From Leptospira vanthielii serovar Holland str. Waz Holland = ATCC 700522 (lineage in GTDB: Bacteria > Spirochaetota > Leptospiria > Leptospirales > Leptospiraceae): a stretch of 64,000 bases of DNA. Below the pieces are notes generated by a model. The model searched no databases and was not told where the DNA came from. It saw nothing but the letters and a program-made list of their open reading frames with translations. The stretch covers positions 1 to 64,000 of the forward strand of contig NZ_AOGY02000051.1 of NCBI RefSeq assembly GCF_000332455.1, written 5' to 3'. Every line of letters begins with the position of its first letter. The first letter of the stretch is position 1. The position numbers and the translations under genes were made by a program. Positions 53,899 through 63,663 of the stretch are shown piece by piece.

Positions 53899-56454
53899 AT
53901 GAACGTTAGAGTTCGTTTATATATGATAAAACCGGTACTCATTTTTCTTGTCTTTTCTTTTTCCCTCCTTTATGCACAAAGCATACCAGATTCTGCTACA
54001 GAAACAGATGCAAAGACACTGGTCTCACTTGACACGAACAAATTAGATCCCAATTCCTTTTGGTATATGACAGAATTGGATCTTAGCGAATCGGCAATCC
54101 AATCGATGACCGAGTCAGAGTTTTTAAAAATTCCATGGAAGCGAATTGCAGTTCCTGGGAACATCTATTCGAACAACAAAGACTATGTAGGCAAAAAAAA
54201 CATTTTACTTGCTAAGTGGATTCAGTTTTCGGAAGATCCATCCACTCAATACAGCATACGCCTCGGCATCATCAACGATCGTGACAAAACCTACCTAAAT
54301 GGATATTGGATTGGAAACACTGGGCAGTGGGATGCAAAGGAACCTCAAGCCTATGACAAATTAAGAATTTATAATATTCCTTCCAATGTAATTCGATATG
54401 GAAAAAAGAACTTACTTTTGTTAAAGATCCAACCGTATTTTGAAAATTCAGGAGGAATCGAACAAGATGAAACTACGCTTGGGCCCTCGGACAAAATCTT
54501 TGCAAGATACTATAAAGACGAATTTGTAAAGTTACTTTTCCTTACCATTTATTTAACGGTAGGTGGATACTTTCTTTTTCTTTACATTCGTAGAAGAAAA
54601 GACAGAGAGAACCTTTTTTTCGCACTATTTTCCTTTTCTTTTGTAATATATAATTTCCTAAGAAACCAACTCAAATATGAATTTGGATTTCCATTTTTAG
54701 AAATGAAAAAAATGGAATACATGGTGATTTTACTGCTTATTCCATTTATGTACCATTTCCTTAGAACTTTGTTTGAGGAACGTTATAGTATTTGGGGAAA
54801 AATTTTAGATGGATTACAAACGGGATTTTTTCTTTTTTTCCTTTTGACTAGCGATATTGAAACCTTCAGTTTTTTACTCACAAATTTTGTTCAACCTACT
54901 TGGATCGTTTACGTAGTTTTGATCTTTGTAATTTTATATAGAAACCTAAAGAAAAAGGAAAGAAGAGCTTTTTATATTACTATCGGACTCACCATTGTTC
55001 TATTTGCAGCAGTCGTAGACACGGCAACCAATCGCAACTATTGGGTTTTTCCTAGAATTATGGGTTATACCTTTCTTGTTTTCAATATCTCACTGGCAAT
55101 AATCCTTGCGAATTCATTTGTCAAACTGAATGAAGAAGTGGAAGACTTAAACAAAAACTTAGAGAAAAAAGTAGAAGAAAGGACAGATGCCTTAAACGAA
55201 TCCTTAAACCAGTTGCAAATTTTAAAAGAAAAACAAGATGGAGATTACTTTTTAACTTCCCTTCTCATCCAACCATTGGCTCGCATTGAAAACAAAATTC
55301 CTGAAATCAAAATTGAAACCTACGTTAACCAAAAGAAAAAATTCCAATTTCGTGGAAAGGACGGAGAGATTGGTGGAGATATCTGCATTGTGGGGACAGT
55401 TCACCTTGAATCAGGTGATTATACGGTTTTTGCAAATGGTGATGCCATGGGTAAATCCATACAAGGTGCTGGCGGTGCCCTTGTTCTCGGAGTTGTCTTT
55501 CAAGCGGTTCTCTCCAGAGCCAAATCTAGTTACACAAAATCAAGACCTCCAGAGCTCTGGTTAAAAGATCTTTATGTAGAACTTCAATCGGTATTTGTGA
55601 GTTTCGATGGATCCATGTTATCCAGTGTCGTACTCGGTATGGTATCTAAAGATGGATTTGTTTATTATATCAATGCAGAACACCCTTGGAGTATTCTCTA
55701 TAGAGATGGAGTGGCATCCTTTATTGAAACAGAACTCTCCATGAGAAAACTAGGATTTCCCAAAAACGATCACTACTTCCAAATCAAAACCTTTTCACTA
55801 GAAGCAGGAGATACCTTACTCATCGGTTCCGATGGAAGAGATGATATTGTCCTCCCTTCAGAAAATAGTTCTCTTCGTTCGATCAATGAAGATGAAACTT
55901 TGATTTTACGTTTTGTGGAACGCTCCGAATCGAACCTAAAACGTTTAGTTCATGAAATAGAATCCAGTGGAGAGATTACAGATGACCTTTCCTTCTTGAA
56001 GATCGAATATTTTCCCAGAAAAACAAGGATTTCGTTCCCTGAATTAGTTAGAACAGAATATTTGGAAATCAAAACTAAATCCAACCAAGGAAACTATACT
56101 GAGGCCTTGGACAAATTGTATCCTCTCATCCAGAAATACCCTCACCCATCATTTTTTGCCTTAGCGGGAAAGTTACAGTACCAATTAAAAAACTGGGGGG
56201 AAGCAATTGTAAATTTCAAACTCGCCGCAAAAGAAAATCCGAATCGGGAAGATTACCTTTATATGACCGCCAAAACATTAGTAAAAAATGGACAAAACCA
56301 AGAAGCAGTGATTTGGTGTGAACGGCTATTTTTAAGAAATAAACTCTACAAGCAGAATACAAAATTACTTATGAATCTGCTTGATAAAACAAACAATATA
56401 GATAAAAAGGAATTCTATTCAGAGTTTTTTAGCCACGAAGAAAATATAGTATAA
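53899..56454 (+). CDS. 7TM-DISM-like membrane sensor with SpoIIE/PP2C phosphatase and TPR tail
   Basis: The protein has 851 residues: a signal peptide (VLIFLVFSFSLLYA), an extracytoplasmic jellyroll-like region to about 210, and seven membrane helices (about 215-410). A short coiled coil (EEVEDLNKNLEKKVEERTDALN) follows, then a PP2C domain (about 460-715) with GEIGGDICIVG, FANGDAMGKSIQGAGG, YINAEHPWSILY and ITDDLSFLKIEY, and finally TPR repeats (about 735-850). Catalytic Asp residues are present although GGDYYD is GGDICIV. The start could also be ATG 53923. The end overlaps uppP by 26 bases. Confidence 0.85.
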   Translation: MNVRVRLYMIKPVLIFLVFSFSLLYAQSIPDSATETDAKTLVSLDTNKLDPNSFWYMTELDLSESAIQSMTESEFLKIPWKRIAVPGNIYSNNKDYVGKKNILLAKWIQFSEDPSTQYSIRLGIINDRDKTYLNGYWIGNTGQWDAKEPQAYDKLRIYNIPSNVIRYGKKNLLLLKIQPYFENSGGIEQDETTLGPSDKIFARYYKDEFVKLLFLTIYLTVGGYFLFLYIRRRKDRENLFFALFSFSFVIYNFLRNQLKYEFGFPFLEMKKMEYMVILLLIPFMYHFLRTLFEERYSIWGKILDGLQTGFFLFFLLTSDIETFSFLLTNFVQPTWIVYVVLIFVILYRNLKKKERRAFYITIGLTIVLFAAVVDTATNRNYWVFPRIMGYTFLVFNISLAIILANSFVKLNEEVEDLNKNLEKKVEERTDALNESLNQLQILKEKQDGDYFLTSLLIQPLARIENKIPEIKIETYVNQKKKFQFRGKDGEIGGDICIVGTVHLESGDYTVFANGDAMGKSIQGAGGALVLGVVFQAVLSRAKSSYTKSRPPELWLKDLYVELQSVFVSFDGSMLSSVVLGMVSKDGFVYYINAEHPWSILYRDGVASFIETELSMRKLGFPKNDHYFQIKTFSLEAGDTLLIGSDGRDDIVLPSENSSLRSINEDETLILRFVERSESNLKRLVHEIESSGEITDDLSFLKIEYFPRKTRISFPELVRTEYLEIKTKSNQGNYTEALDKLYPLIQKYPHPSFFALAGKLQYQLKNWGEAIVNFKLAAKENPNREDYLYMTAKTLVKNGQNQEAVIWCERLFLRNKLYKQNTKLLMNLLDKTNNIDKKEFYSEFFSHEENIV

Positions 56455-57268
56455 CAAGGATTCCGAGAAAAATACGATAGATTCCAAAAGACAAAAAACT
56501 CCTACGACGAATGAAAGCCATAAACAATCGTATGATAAAATAACAGATTACAAACGATACAATACTTCCAAAAAGAAGTAAACCTATTGTCTCTGAATTC
56601 AATATGGCACGGTGTTTATAAAGTTTATAAATACCTGCTAATGTCAAAACCGGAATCGCTAGAAAAAAGGAAAACTCCGCAGAATCTTTTTTTGAGACTC
56701 CAAGAATCCTTGCCGTAATGATCGTAGCTGCTGAACGAGATATGCCTGGAATCAATGCAAAACATTGGAAAAATCCCACGAGGATGGACTCTTTCATTCC
56801 AATAGTCCTACCATCACTTTCGTCATAGTTTTTCATCTCAACAAAAACCATAACAAGGCCACCTACAAACCAGGAAAGCCCAATGATGAGAAGAAGGTCA
56901 GGTCGCATTTTGATTTGGTCTAAACTATTCTTAAAAACAAATCCTAAAATGATGATAGGAAGGATTCCTACTATTAAATTACGATAGAAATCAAAACCAG
57001 ATTTGTCTGTTGTTTTTTTAACTAAATACAACGTAGCTGCTTTTGTGTGTGTCCATAATAGCTGAAAGTATAAAACAACAACGGATAGAATTGCACCCGT
57101 TTGGATAAAGATATCAAATAAATCCTCAAAGGATTCATGATCTATTTTTAGGTTTTCAAAGGGAAAAAAGTAGCTGAAGAGGAAAAGGTGTCCTGTCGAG
57201 GAAACCGGAAGGAATTCCGTGGCAGCTTCGATGATGCCACGGAGAAACGCGTTTAAAGTATTGTCCAT
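56429..57268 (-). CDS. uppP: Undecaprenyl-diphosphatase (BacA type)
   Basis: This 279-residue polytopic enzyme regenerates undecaprenyl phosphate, the lipid carrier for cell-wall and LPS synthesis. The two family motifs are intact: EAATEFLPVSSTGHL near the N-terminus and LIPGISRSAATI in the second half. It lies six bases downstream of the lipoprotein gene, so it is probably co-transcribed. It is convergent with the PP2C sensor gene. Confidence 0.95.
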   Translation of the reverse strand: MDNTLNAFLRGIIEAATEFLPVSSTGHLFLFSYFFPFENLKIDHESFEDLFDIFIQTGAILSVVVLYFQLLWTHTKAATLYLVKKTTDKSGFDFYRNLIVGILPIIILGFVFKNSLDQIKMRPDLLLIIGLSWFVGGLVMVFVEMKNYDESDGRTIGMKESILVGFFQCFALIPGISRSAATIITARILGVSKKDSAEFSFFLAIPVLTLAGIYKLYKHRAILNSETIGLLLFGSIVSFVICYFIIRLFMAFIRRRSFLSFGIYRIFLGILVILYFLRG

Positions 57269-57274
57269 TCCGAC

Positions 57275-57946
57275 TTATTTTTGTTGGTTGGCTGGTTCTT
57301 CCACTTTTTTCTTTGGCGCAAGGTATGCATCCAAATCGAATTTATCATTACGTTTGATAGTTACTTCTTCTTTAATTCTTTCTACGACTAAAGGAAGTTG
57401 TTCTCTAGTTTGCAATTGTTTGATTTGAGCTTTTGCAAAAGTAAGACATTTATCAATTGTTAGGTTTGCAATATTTTTGTCTAATCCACGAAGTCTTTCG
57501 CATTCCGCTTTTGCTTGTTCATCAGTGATTTGGATTTTTTTCTCCACTTGTTCAGAAACATACATTTGCGCAATGGTTTGCATTTCAACTTGTTTGATCA
57601 CTTCTGCAACGTCTGGACGAGAGATATAACCGTTTTTCTCAGCAACTAGACGAGTCATAATCATCTGACGGTAGGTTTGGTAAAAATTTTTCTTTTGGAG
57701 TTGGTAGTTTAAATCTTGGAAATTTTGAGGAACTTCGTTGATATCTTTTTCAATGAATTCAAGAAGAGTCTTTTTTTCGATATTTTGCAATCGGCTGATG
57801 GAATCAAGAGCCGTATCGTAAGCTGCTTCAAAGTCTTTTACGGTAATTTTATGGTTATCCAAAGTTTCGATGACCGGAGATGAGTCCGAACACTGAACGA
57901 GGAAAAGGGATGCCAAAAAAACAAACAAAGGAAGGATTTTAGTCAT
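57275..57946 (-). CDS. Lipoprotein with SurA-N-like chaperone domain
   Basis: The protein has 223 residues. The signal peptide ends in a lipobox (LFLVQC), giving a lipidated Cys followed by SDSS. The mature part resembles the N-terminal chaperone domain of SurA/PpiD (VIETLDNHKITVKDFEAAYD, then helices), without a PPIase domain. The C-terminus is charged (APKKKVEEPANQQK). A position next to mfd is common for SurA/PpiD genes. Likely role: periplasmic folding help for outer-membrane proteins; inferred. Confidence 0.7.
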   Translation of the reverse strand: MTKILPLFVFLASLFLVQCSDSSPVIETLDNHKITVKDFEAAYDTALDSISRLQNIEKKTLLEFIEKDINEVPQNFQDLNYQLQKKNFYQTYRQMIMTRLVAEKNGYISRPDVAEVIKQVEMQTIAQMYVSEQVEKKIQITDEQAKAECERLRGLDKNIANLTIDKCLTFAKAQIKQLQTREQLPLVVERIKEEVTIKRNDKFDLDAYLAPKKKVEEPANQQK

Positions 57947-58047
57947 ATTATTTTAGTGCCTGAAAGGATTTGTGATGATGGTTTCGTGAATTCCCTCAAT
58001 GTCTATCTTTTTTTAAGCAGGTAGGCATTGATTCTATTGCCTAAAAA

Positions 58048-61000
58048 TTAAGCGGCCAAAAATTCCAAAAGAGAAAGCAATTTCTTGATTTTCTGCAAAT
58101 CTTCTCGTTCTGGAATCGTATAACGTAATACAGATGGCTCTTGCGGGGAAATGAGAAGGCCCTTAAATTTGGCCATTGCTTGGATCACTCGGTCTGGATT
58201 TCCCCGGAAATAAGTTCCGCATTTGAAGAGAATTTCCTCTGGTTTTTCAGTGACAAATTCAAAACCTAAATTGGAAGCAAGGGTACGGATCTTTTCTAAT
58301 TCCACAAAAGTTTTGGCAATTTGTGGTAATTCGCCAAACCGGTCTTCCATCTCCAAGGAAAGTTCCTCAATTTCGTCCAGATTTGCTGAACCTTCAAATC
58401 GTTTGTAAAATTCAATTTTCTGTTTTGTGTCAGGAATATAATCATCCGGTAGATAGAAGTTGGTTTTTAAATTTACCGCAGTCCGAACTTCAACGCGCAC
58501 CTCTTCGCCTTTGATACGAGAAATTGCCTCTTCCAACATTTTCACATAAAGGTCAAATCCCACTTCCATAATGTCGCCAGATTGTTCTTTGCCGAGTAGG
58601 TTTCCCGCACCACGAATCTCCAAGTCACGCATAGCCACTTTAAAACCGGAGCCTAACTCTTGGTATTCGAAAATTGTATTTAGCCTTTTTTCAGCAAGCT
58701 CAGTCATTAATTTCTTTGAAGGATAGAACATATAAGCATAAGCTTTTCTGTCCGATCGGCCCACTCGGCCTCGGATTTGGTACAATTGGGATAACCCAAA
58801 CATATCGGCTCGTTTGACAATAAGAGTATTAACATTGGGCATATCGATTCCCGATTCAATGATCGTAGTTGTGACTAGAATATCGTATTTTCGTTCATAA
58901 AAATCAACGAGGGTTTCTTCAATTTCATCTTCTGTCAACTGGCCGTGCAAAATCCCCACAGAAATTTCTGGAACCAAAGAACGGATGTAAGCTGCCTCTT
59001 CTTCAATGGATTCCACTCGGTTGTACAGATAAAAAACCTGCCCTCCTCGTTCGATTTCTTTGCGGATAGCTTCTTGAATGAGAGTGTCATCTTCTTCTAA
59101 TACATAAGTTTCGACACTTTGCCTATTTTTTGGCGCCGTAGAAATAATAGAAAGTTCACGAATTCCAGTTAGTGCCATATGCAAAGTTCTTGGAATCGGT
59201 GTTGCCGTGAGTGTCAAAACATCCACCAGAGTTTTGAACTTCTTTATAGCCTCTTTGTGAGTGACACCAAACTTCTGTTCTTCGTCAATGATGAGAAGGC
59301 CTAAGTTTTTTGGTTTTACCTTGGATGATAAAATGGCATGAGTTCCAATGAGCATATCGATTTTTCCTTCGGAAAAATTCTTTAGATCTTCTCTGATTTC
59401 TGCCTGCGTTCGGAACCGAGATACAAAGGCAATTTTGATTGGGTAATTTTCATATCTAGTTTTGAATGTATTAAAATGTTGTAAGGAAAGAATGGTTGTG
59501 GGAGTGAGAAGCATCACTTGTTTTCCTGCCATAATCACCTTAAATGCTGCGCGAATGGCAACTTCTGTTTTCCCGTAACCTACGTCCCCACAAACTAAAC
59601 GGTCCATGGGTCTTATGGATTCCAAATCTTGTTTAACAGCTTCAATTGCTGAAATTTGGTCAGGGGTTTCTTCGAATTCAAAGGCTGCTTCAAACTCCTC
59701 CTGCCAAATGGTATCGGGAGGAAAAGCAAATCCATTCAGTTTGAGTCGATTCGAATAGAGTAACACCAGTTCTTCGGCAAGTTTGTCTACAGATTCCTGA
59801 ACTCTTTCTTTGGCCTTTTTCCAGGAATTTTTCCCCAGTGTATCCAGTTTTGGAGAATCGGTTCCGCCGATGTATTTTTGGACCAAAGAAATTTGGTCCA
59901 GAGGAACAAATAAACTATCCCCACCGGCATATTCTAATTTTAAAAAATCCCTTTCTTTTCCATCAGCCTTGGTTCTTTCGATTTTAACAAATCGGCCCAC
60001 ACCATGGTTGACATGAACTACATAATCACCCTCTTTCAGATCAATGAAAGATTCGATCATTTGTGAGGCTTGTTTTTTATACCTGGTCTTACGTTTGTAT
60101 TGACGACCGAATAAATCATTGTCCGTAAAAATATAGACATTCTCATCAAGAATGTGAAATCCCTTTTTTAGATCAGAAATCACAAGATGAATTCCCGGCT
60201 TTACCTTGTTAAGTGGAAGGGGGGTGGGATCTTCGGAATCAGAATGAACGGTTTCTACCTCTCCATCGGTAAAGAGACCTTTTAGGCGCATCATTTGAGC
60301 AGAAAATGAGGACGTGATAAATATTTTGTTCTTTGGATCTTCGCTAAGTAACTCTAAAAAATGTTCCTTGGCTTCCCGAATTTTGCCGCGAAATCCCCGC
60401 ACCTCAGTAAGTGGTTCATAAGAAAAATTTCTTATGTTGTCTGGCAAAAGAGAAAAGCGAATTCCAGGAGTTTCCTCCGAAGTGAGAGTTTGCCATTCTT
60501 CACTAAAAGAAAGGAGTTCCTCTGGTTTTAGGCACAAAGATTCTTCCTTTTTTTTCTCATAGAGTGTATTGTATTCCCTCTCCATTCCATAAGAACGTTC
60601 CTTGGTATCATAAAACCTTGGAAAAATTAGAATGGGCTTTTTTGCAAAAAAACTGAGAAAACCTTCGTGTTTTCGCACCAAAGGTAGGTGTTCTTCGATG
60701 ATTTCCAATTCGGAATCAATGGGGAGTCGCTTCTCTTTATGAGCTTCTAGTTCATCCTGATACTTAGCCTTTTCTTCTCGGCTAACAATCGTCTCATTCG
60801 CAGCAGTGATGACAATTTCCTGAATTTTCGCTATGGACTTCTGGGTATTGGGATCAAAGGTTCTGATTTCATCAACAGTGTCTCCGAAAAAATCCATCCT
60901 TACTGGATTTGCCAAATAAGGAGTGTAAATATCCAGAATCCCACCCTTTAAACTAAAGTGGCCAAACTGTTCACAGACCTCTTCTCTATGGTATCCTAAA

Positions 61001-61470
61001 TTCACTAACTCGGACAACAACTGATCTAGAGGAAAATCCTTACCTAACTTTAGGGTAATTGATTTTCCTTTCAAACTTTCTTTTACAGGAAGTTTACGCA
61101 AAAGTGCAGATACTGATGTTACCACCAAACAACGATTCCCTGATAGAATTCGATTGATCGTGAGGATCCGATCCCTCTTCCATTCCATTTGCCATTTGGT
61201 ATATTCGTAAGGAATATTTTCTGGTCCTGGGAAATAAAAAATTTCATCTTGCGGAAGAAAACTTAAAAGTTCGCGAGAAAAACTTTCTGCATCTTGGTTT
61301 GTGGGAAGGACTACAAGAAATGTAGAATCTGCACTCAGTGTTTCATACAAAGAACTTGCAACAAAAGAATGTGCCGACTCAGGTATCCCACTTAAATTGA
61401 CTAAGGATGATTTCGATTCTGCTAATACTGGTTTGGGACTAAATTTACGATCTTCGATTTCTTTTGACAT
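58048..61470 (-). CDS. mfd: Transcription-repair coupling factor Mfd
   Basis: This 1140-residue DNA translocase removes stalled RNA polymerase and recruits UvrA. It has an N-terminal UvrB-like part (SFSRELLSFLPQDEIFYFPGPENIPYEY), the RNA-polymerase-interacting CarD-like domain (GDYVVHVNHGVGRFV, residues about 480-550) and a RecG-like motor with Walker A CGDVGYGKTEVA, DEEQKFGV and TATPIPRTL. The C-terminal autoinhibitory domain is also present. The length is normal. It starts six bases after panC and is followed by a 101-base spacer before the lipoprotein gene. Confidence 0.97.
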   Translation of the reverse strand: MSKEIEDRKFSPKPVLAESKSSLVNLSGIPESAHSFVASSLYETLSADSTFLVVLPTNQDAESFSRELLSFLPQDEIFYFPGPENIPYEYTKWQMEWKRDRILTINRILSGNRCLVVTSVSALLRKLPVKESLKGKSITLKLGKDFPLDQLLSELVNLGYHREEVCEQFGHFSLKGGILDIYTPYLANPVRMDFFGDTVDEIRTFDPNTQKSIAKIQEIVITAANETIVSREEKAKYQDELEAHKEKRLPIDSELEIIEEHLPLVRKHEGFLSFFAKKPILIFPRFYDTKERSYGMEREYNTLYEKKKEESLCLKPEELLSFSEEWQTLTSEETPGIRFSLLPDNIRNFSYEPLTEVRGFRGKIREAKEHFLELLSEDPKNKIFITSSFSAQMMRLKGLFTDGEVETVHSDSEDPTPLPLNKVKPGIHLVISDLKKGFHILDENVYIFTDNDLFGRQYKRKTRYKKQASQMIESFIDLKEGDYVVHVNHGVGRFVKIERTKADGKERDFLKLEYAGGDSLFVPLDQISLVQKYIGGTDSPKLDTLGKNSWKKAKERVQESVDKLAEELVLLYSNRLKLNGFAFPPDTIWQEEFEAAFEFEETPDQISAIEAVKQDLESIRPMDRLVCGDVGYGKTEVAIRAAFKVIMAGKQVMLLTPTTILSLQHFNTFKTRYENYPIKIAFVSRFRTQAEIREDLKNFSEGKIDMLIGTHAILSSKVKPKNLGLLIIDEEQKFGVTHKEAIKKFKTLVDVLTLTATPIPRTLHMALTGIRELSIISTAPKNRQSVETYVLEEDDTLIQEAIRKEIERGGQVFYLYNRVESIEEEAAYIRSLVPEISVGILHGQLTEDEIEETLVDFYERKYDILVTTTIIESGIDMPNVNTLIVKRADMFGLSQLYQIRGRVGRSDRKAYAYMFYPSKKLMTELAEKRLNTIFEYQELGSGFKVAMRDLEIRGAGNLLGKEQSGDIMEVGFDLYVKMLEEAISRIKGEEVRVEVRTAVNLKTNFYLPDDYIPDTKQKIEFYKRFEGSANLDEIEELSLEMEDRFGELPQIAKTFVELEKIRTLASNLGFEFVTEKPEEILFKCGTYFRGNPDRVIQAMAKFKGLLISPQEPSVLRYTIPEREDLQKIKKLLSLLEFLAA

Positions 61471-61476
61471 GAATGT

Positions 61477-62331
61477 TTAATTGGGAATTTGGATGATTTG
61501 ATTGTCGATGAGGCGGACATCCCCAACAAATACAGCAATTGCTAGTAAGATTTCACCGTTTAATTTTTCTTTGGATTGGAGTTCTATCGGATCTACAACT
61601 TCTAAATAATCAATACGAACGGAAGGTCCCGTGAGTAGAAAATCTCGTAGGATTTCCTTCCAAAGTTTGAGATCCCTTTCTCCCGAAAGAATTGTTTTTT
61701 TGGCCAGAGCAAACATTCTTGGGATTAGGCTTGCCGTTTCTCTTTCTTTTTCCGTTAAACGGACATTACGTGAGCTCATGGCAAGGCCATCCACTTCCCT
61801 ACGCGTCGGCACCCCGATCACTTCTAAAGGAAAATTCAAATTTTCTACCATTGCAGAAATGACTCGGAACTGTTGGTAGTCTTTCAAACCAAAAAAGGCT
61901 TTGTTTGGTTCTGTTAAATGAAAGAGTTTGGCAACGATTTGCAAAACCCCTTCAAAATGACCAGGTCTTGTACGACCACAAAGGTTTTTTTGTAATTCCG
62001 GAATACTTAAGCTGATAGGGGTTTTTGTTTCCGGATACATGGTTTTTACTTCAGGCAAAAACACCAGGTCCACCCCTTTCGATTCGCATAACAGTAGATC
62101 GTCGTCCGTCTTCACTGGATATTGTGCAAAATCTTTGGGATCATTGAACTGGGTTGGATTGACAAAAATAGAAACAATGGTTTTATCAGTTTCTTTTTTT
62201 GAAGTTTCCACAAGATCGAGATGGCCTGCATGTAAACTTCCCATGGTAGGACAAAATCCTATGGAATACTTTTCACCTTTCCACTCTGCAATCTGGTTTT
62301 TTAGTTCTGAAATCTTAGAAACAACCTTCAT
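61477..62331 (-). CDS. panC: Pantothenate synthetase
   Basis: The enzyme ligates pantoate and beta-alanine with ATP to make pantothenate. It has 284 residues: the HIGH-type motif CPTMGSLHAGHLDLV, VSIFVNPTQFNDPKDF, RPGHFEGVLQIVAKLF, GLKDYQQ and the KMSKS-like SSRNVRLT segment. The start overlaps the hisD stop (ATGA), so the two are co-translated although they belong to different pathways. Confidence 0.97.
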   Translation of the reverse strand: MKVVSKISELKNQIAEWKGEKYSIGFCPTMGSLHAGHLDLVETSKKETDKTIVSIFVNPTQFNDPKDFAQYPVKTDDDLLLCESKGVDLVFLPEVKTMYPETKTPISLSIPELQKNLCGRTRPGHFEGVLQIVAKLFHLTEPNKAFFGLKDYQQFRVISAMVENLNFPLEVIGVPTRREVDGLAMSSRNVRLTEKERETASLIPRMFALAKKTILSGERDLKLWKEILRDFLLTGPSVRIDYLEVVDPIELQSKEKLNGEILLAIAVFVGDVRLIDNQIIQIPN

Positions 62332-63620
62332 AGAGTTTCCTCGGTGCGCACTTTAACGCTGGTTCCATGTTCCTCATCCAAACCTTCCAATTCCGACATC
62401 AACTTCACAAATGGGTAAAGATTTTTTAAGGACTCCTTAGTCACTTCTTGGAAGGTCACTCGTTTTAAGAAGGTATCCACACCTAACGATGAATAGATCC
62501 GACTGCCTCTGGCTGTGGGAAGGATATGATTGGTTCCACTAATATAGTCACCCATGGCAACCGGCGAATAAGGACCAAGGAAAACACTTCCCGCATGTTC
62601 AATTTTTGAAAATACTGCTTCATTGTCCCTTGTTTGGATTTCTAAATGTTCAGGAGCCAGTTCATTCGAAAACCAAATACAATCCTCCATATTTGGAAAA
62701 ACCAAAATAGCAGAATTTTTATAGATGGAATGTTGTTTCATTTTCAATCGTTTGGGACGTTCGAGAAATGCTTTCTCTAATTCTTCACTGACTTTTTCTG
62801 CAAAACTTAATTCTGTAGTGAGTAGAATCGCAGAAGAATCCTCGCCATGTTCTGCTTGTGATAACATATCACAAGCAATCCATTTGGGATTTGCGGAACT
62901 ATCTGCAATGATAGATACTTCACTGGGACCGGCTGGGCTATCAATTCCAATCAAACCCTTACCAGCTAAGTAGGATTTGGCGGCAGCGACATAAGCATTC
63001 CCAGGCCCGACAATAAACTCTGATTTTGGAATAGATTCTGTTCCATAGGCACAAGCGGCAATTCCTTGGGCTCCGCCCACAGTCACAATACGATTGACTC
63101 CAAGGATCTGACAGAGCCAAACCAGAATTTCCGGTAGTCCCTCTTTTTGAGGCGGTGTGACGAGTTGGATATTTCCGACTCCTGCAATGTTTGCCGGAAT
63201 GACTCCCATAAGAACACTAGAAGGATACAAAGCCTTTCCTCCTGGTGCATACACAGAAAGGGAAGGAATGGCTGTGTATTTAACACCTAACCGGTTTCCA
63301 TCAATGGTTTTAGACCAGGATTTTCTTTTTTGAGCGTTATGGAACTCTTCGATATTGGCCTTTGCCCGAAGGAAGGCTTCTTTGATTTTTGGATCTAGAT
63401 TTGTTTGGATAGAACGAGGGTCGAGTGTTACCGAACTCAGTTTGATGCCATCAAACTTTTCTGTGTATTCGAGGAGAGCCTGGTCACCTCTCGTTCGGAC
63501 AGCTTCTAAAATCGGAAGGATTTTTTCGGTAGCGGAACTTAGGTCTTCTTTGGCATCCAATAGAAAACGATCCAATTGATTCCGTGAATTTCTGTCACAG
63601 CGTAGGATAGGAATCGGCAT
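62328..63620 (-). CDS. hisD: Histidinol dehydrogenase
   Basis: The enzyme catalyses the last two steps of histidine synthesis, histidinol to histidine with two NAD. It has 430 residues, normal for HisD. It contains the signature PKSEFIVGPGNAYVAAAK, AGPSEVSIIAD, the QAEHGEDSSA zinc/catalytic region and NELAPEHLEIQ. No other his genes are adjacent. Its leader has a short GC-rich hairpin. Confidence 0.97.
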   Translation of the reverse strand: MPIPILRCDRNSRNQLDRFLLDAKEDLSSATEKILPILEAVRTRGDQALLEYTEKFDGIKLSSVTLDPRSIQTNLDPKIKEAFLRAKANIEEFHNAQKRKSWSKTIDGNRLGVKYTAIPSLSVYAPGGKALYPSSVLMGVIPANIAGVGNIQLVTPPQKEGLPEILVWLCQILGVNRIVTVGGAQGIAACAYGTESIPKSEFIVGPGNAYVAAAKSYLAGKGLIGIDSPAGPSEVSIIADSSANPKWIACDMLSQAEHGEDSSAILLTTELSFAEKVSEELEKAFLERPKRLKMKQHSIYKNSAILVFPNMEDCIWFSNELAPEHLEIQTRDNEAVFSKIEHAGSVFLGPYSPVAMGDYISGTNHILPTARGSRIYSSLGVDTFLKRVTFQEVTKESLKNLYPFVKLMSELEGLDEEHGTSVKVRTEETL

Positions 63621-63633
63621 AAAATCAGCATAG

Positions 63634-63649
63634 AGGGAGGTCCCTCCCT
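63634..63649 (-). promoter_or_regulatory. GC-rich hairpin in the hisD leader
   Basis: AGGGAGGTCCCTCCCT can fold into a stem of six or seven pairs, 14 to 29 bases before the hisD ATG on the minus strand. No T-run follows. It contains the best ribosome-binding-like GGGAGG of the leader inside the stem, though rather far from the start. It may be a weak terminator for the upstream gene or may influence hisD translation. Confidence 0.35.
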
Positions 63650-63663
63650 AAACAAGCTTTTTG

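Noticed and set aside
58027..58048. TAGGCA…TGCCTA stem after mfd as a terminator
   Set aside because: Six-pair stem with a ten-base loop and no U-run on the mfd strand.
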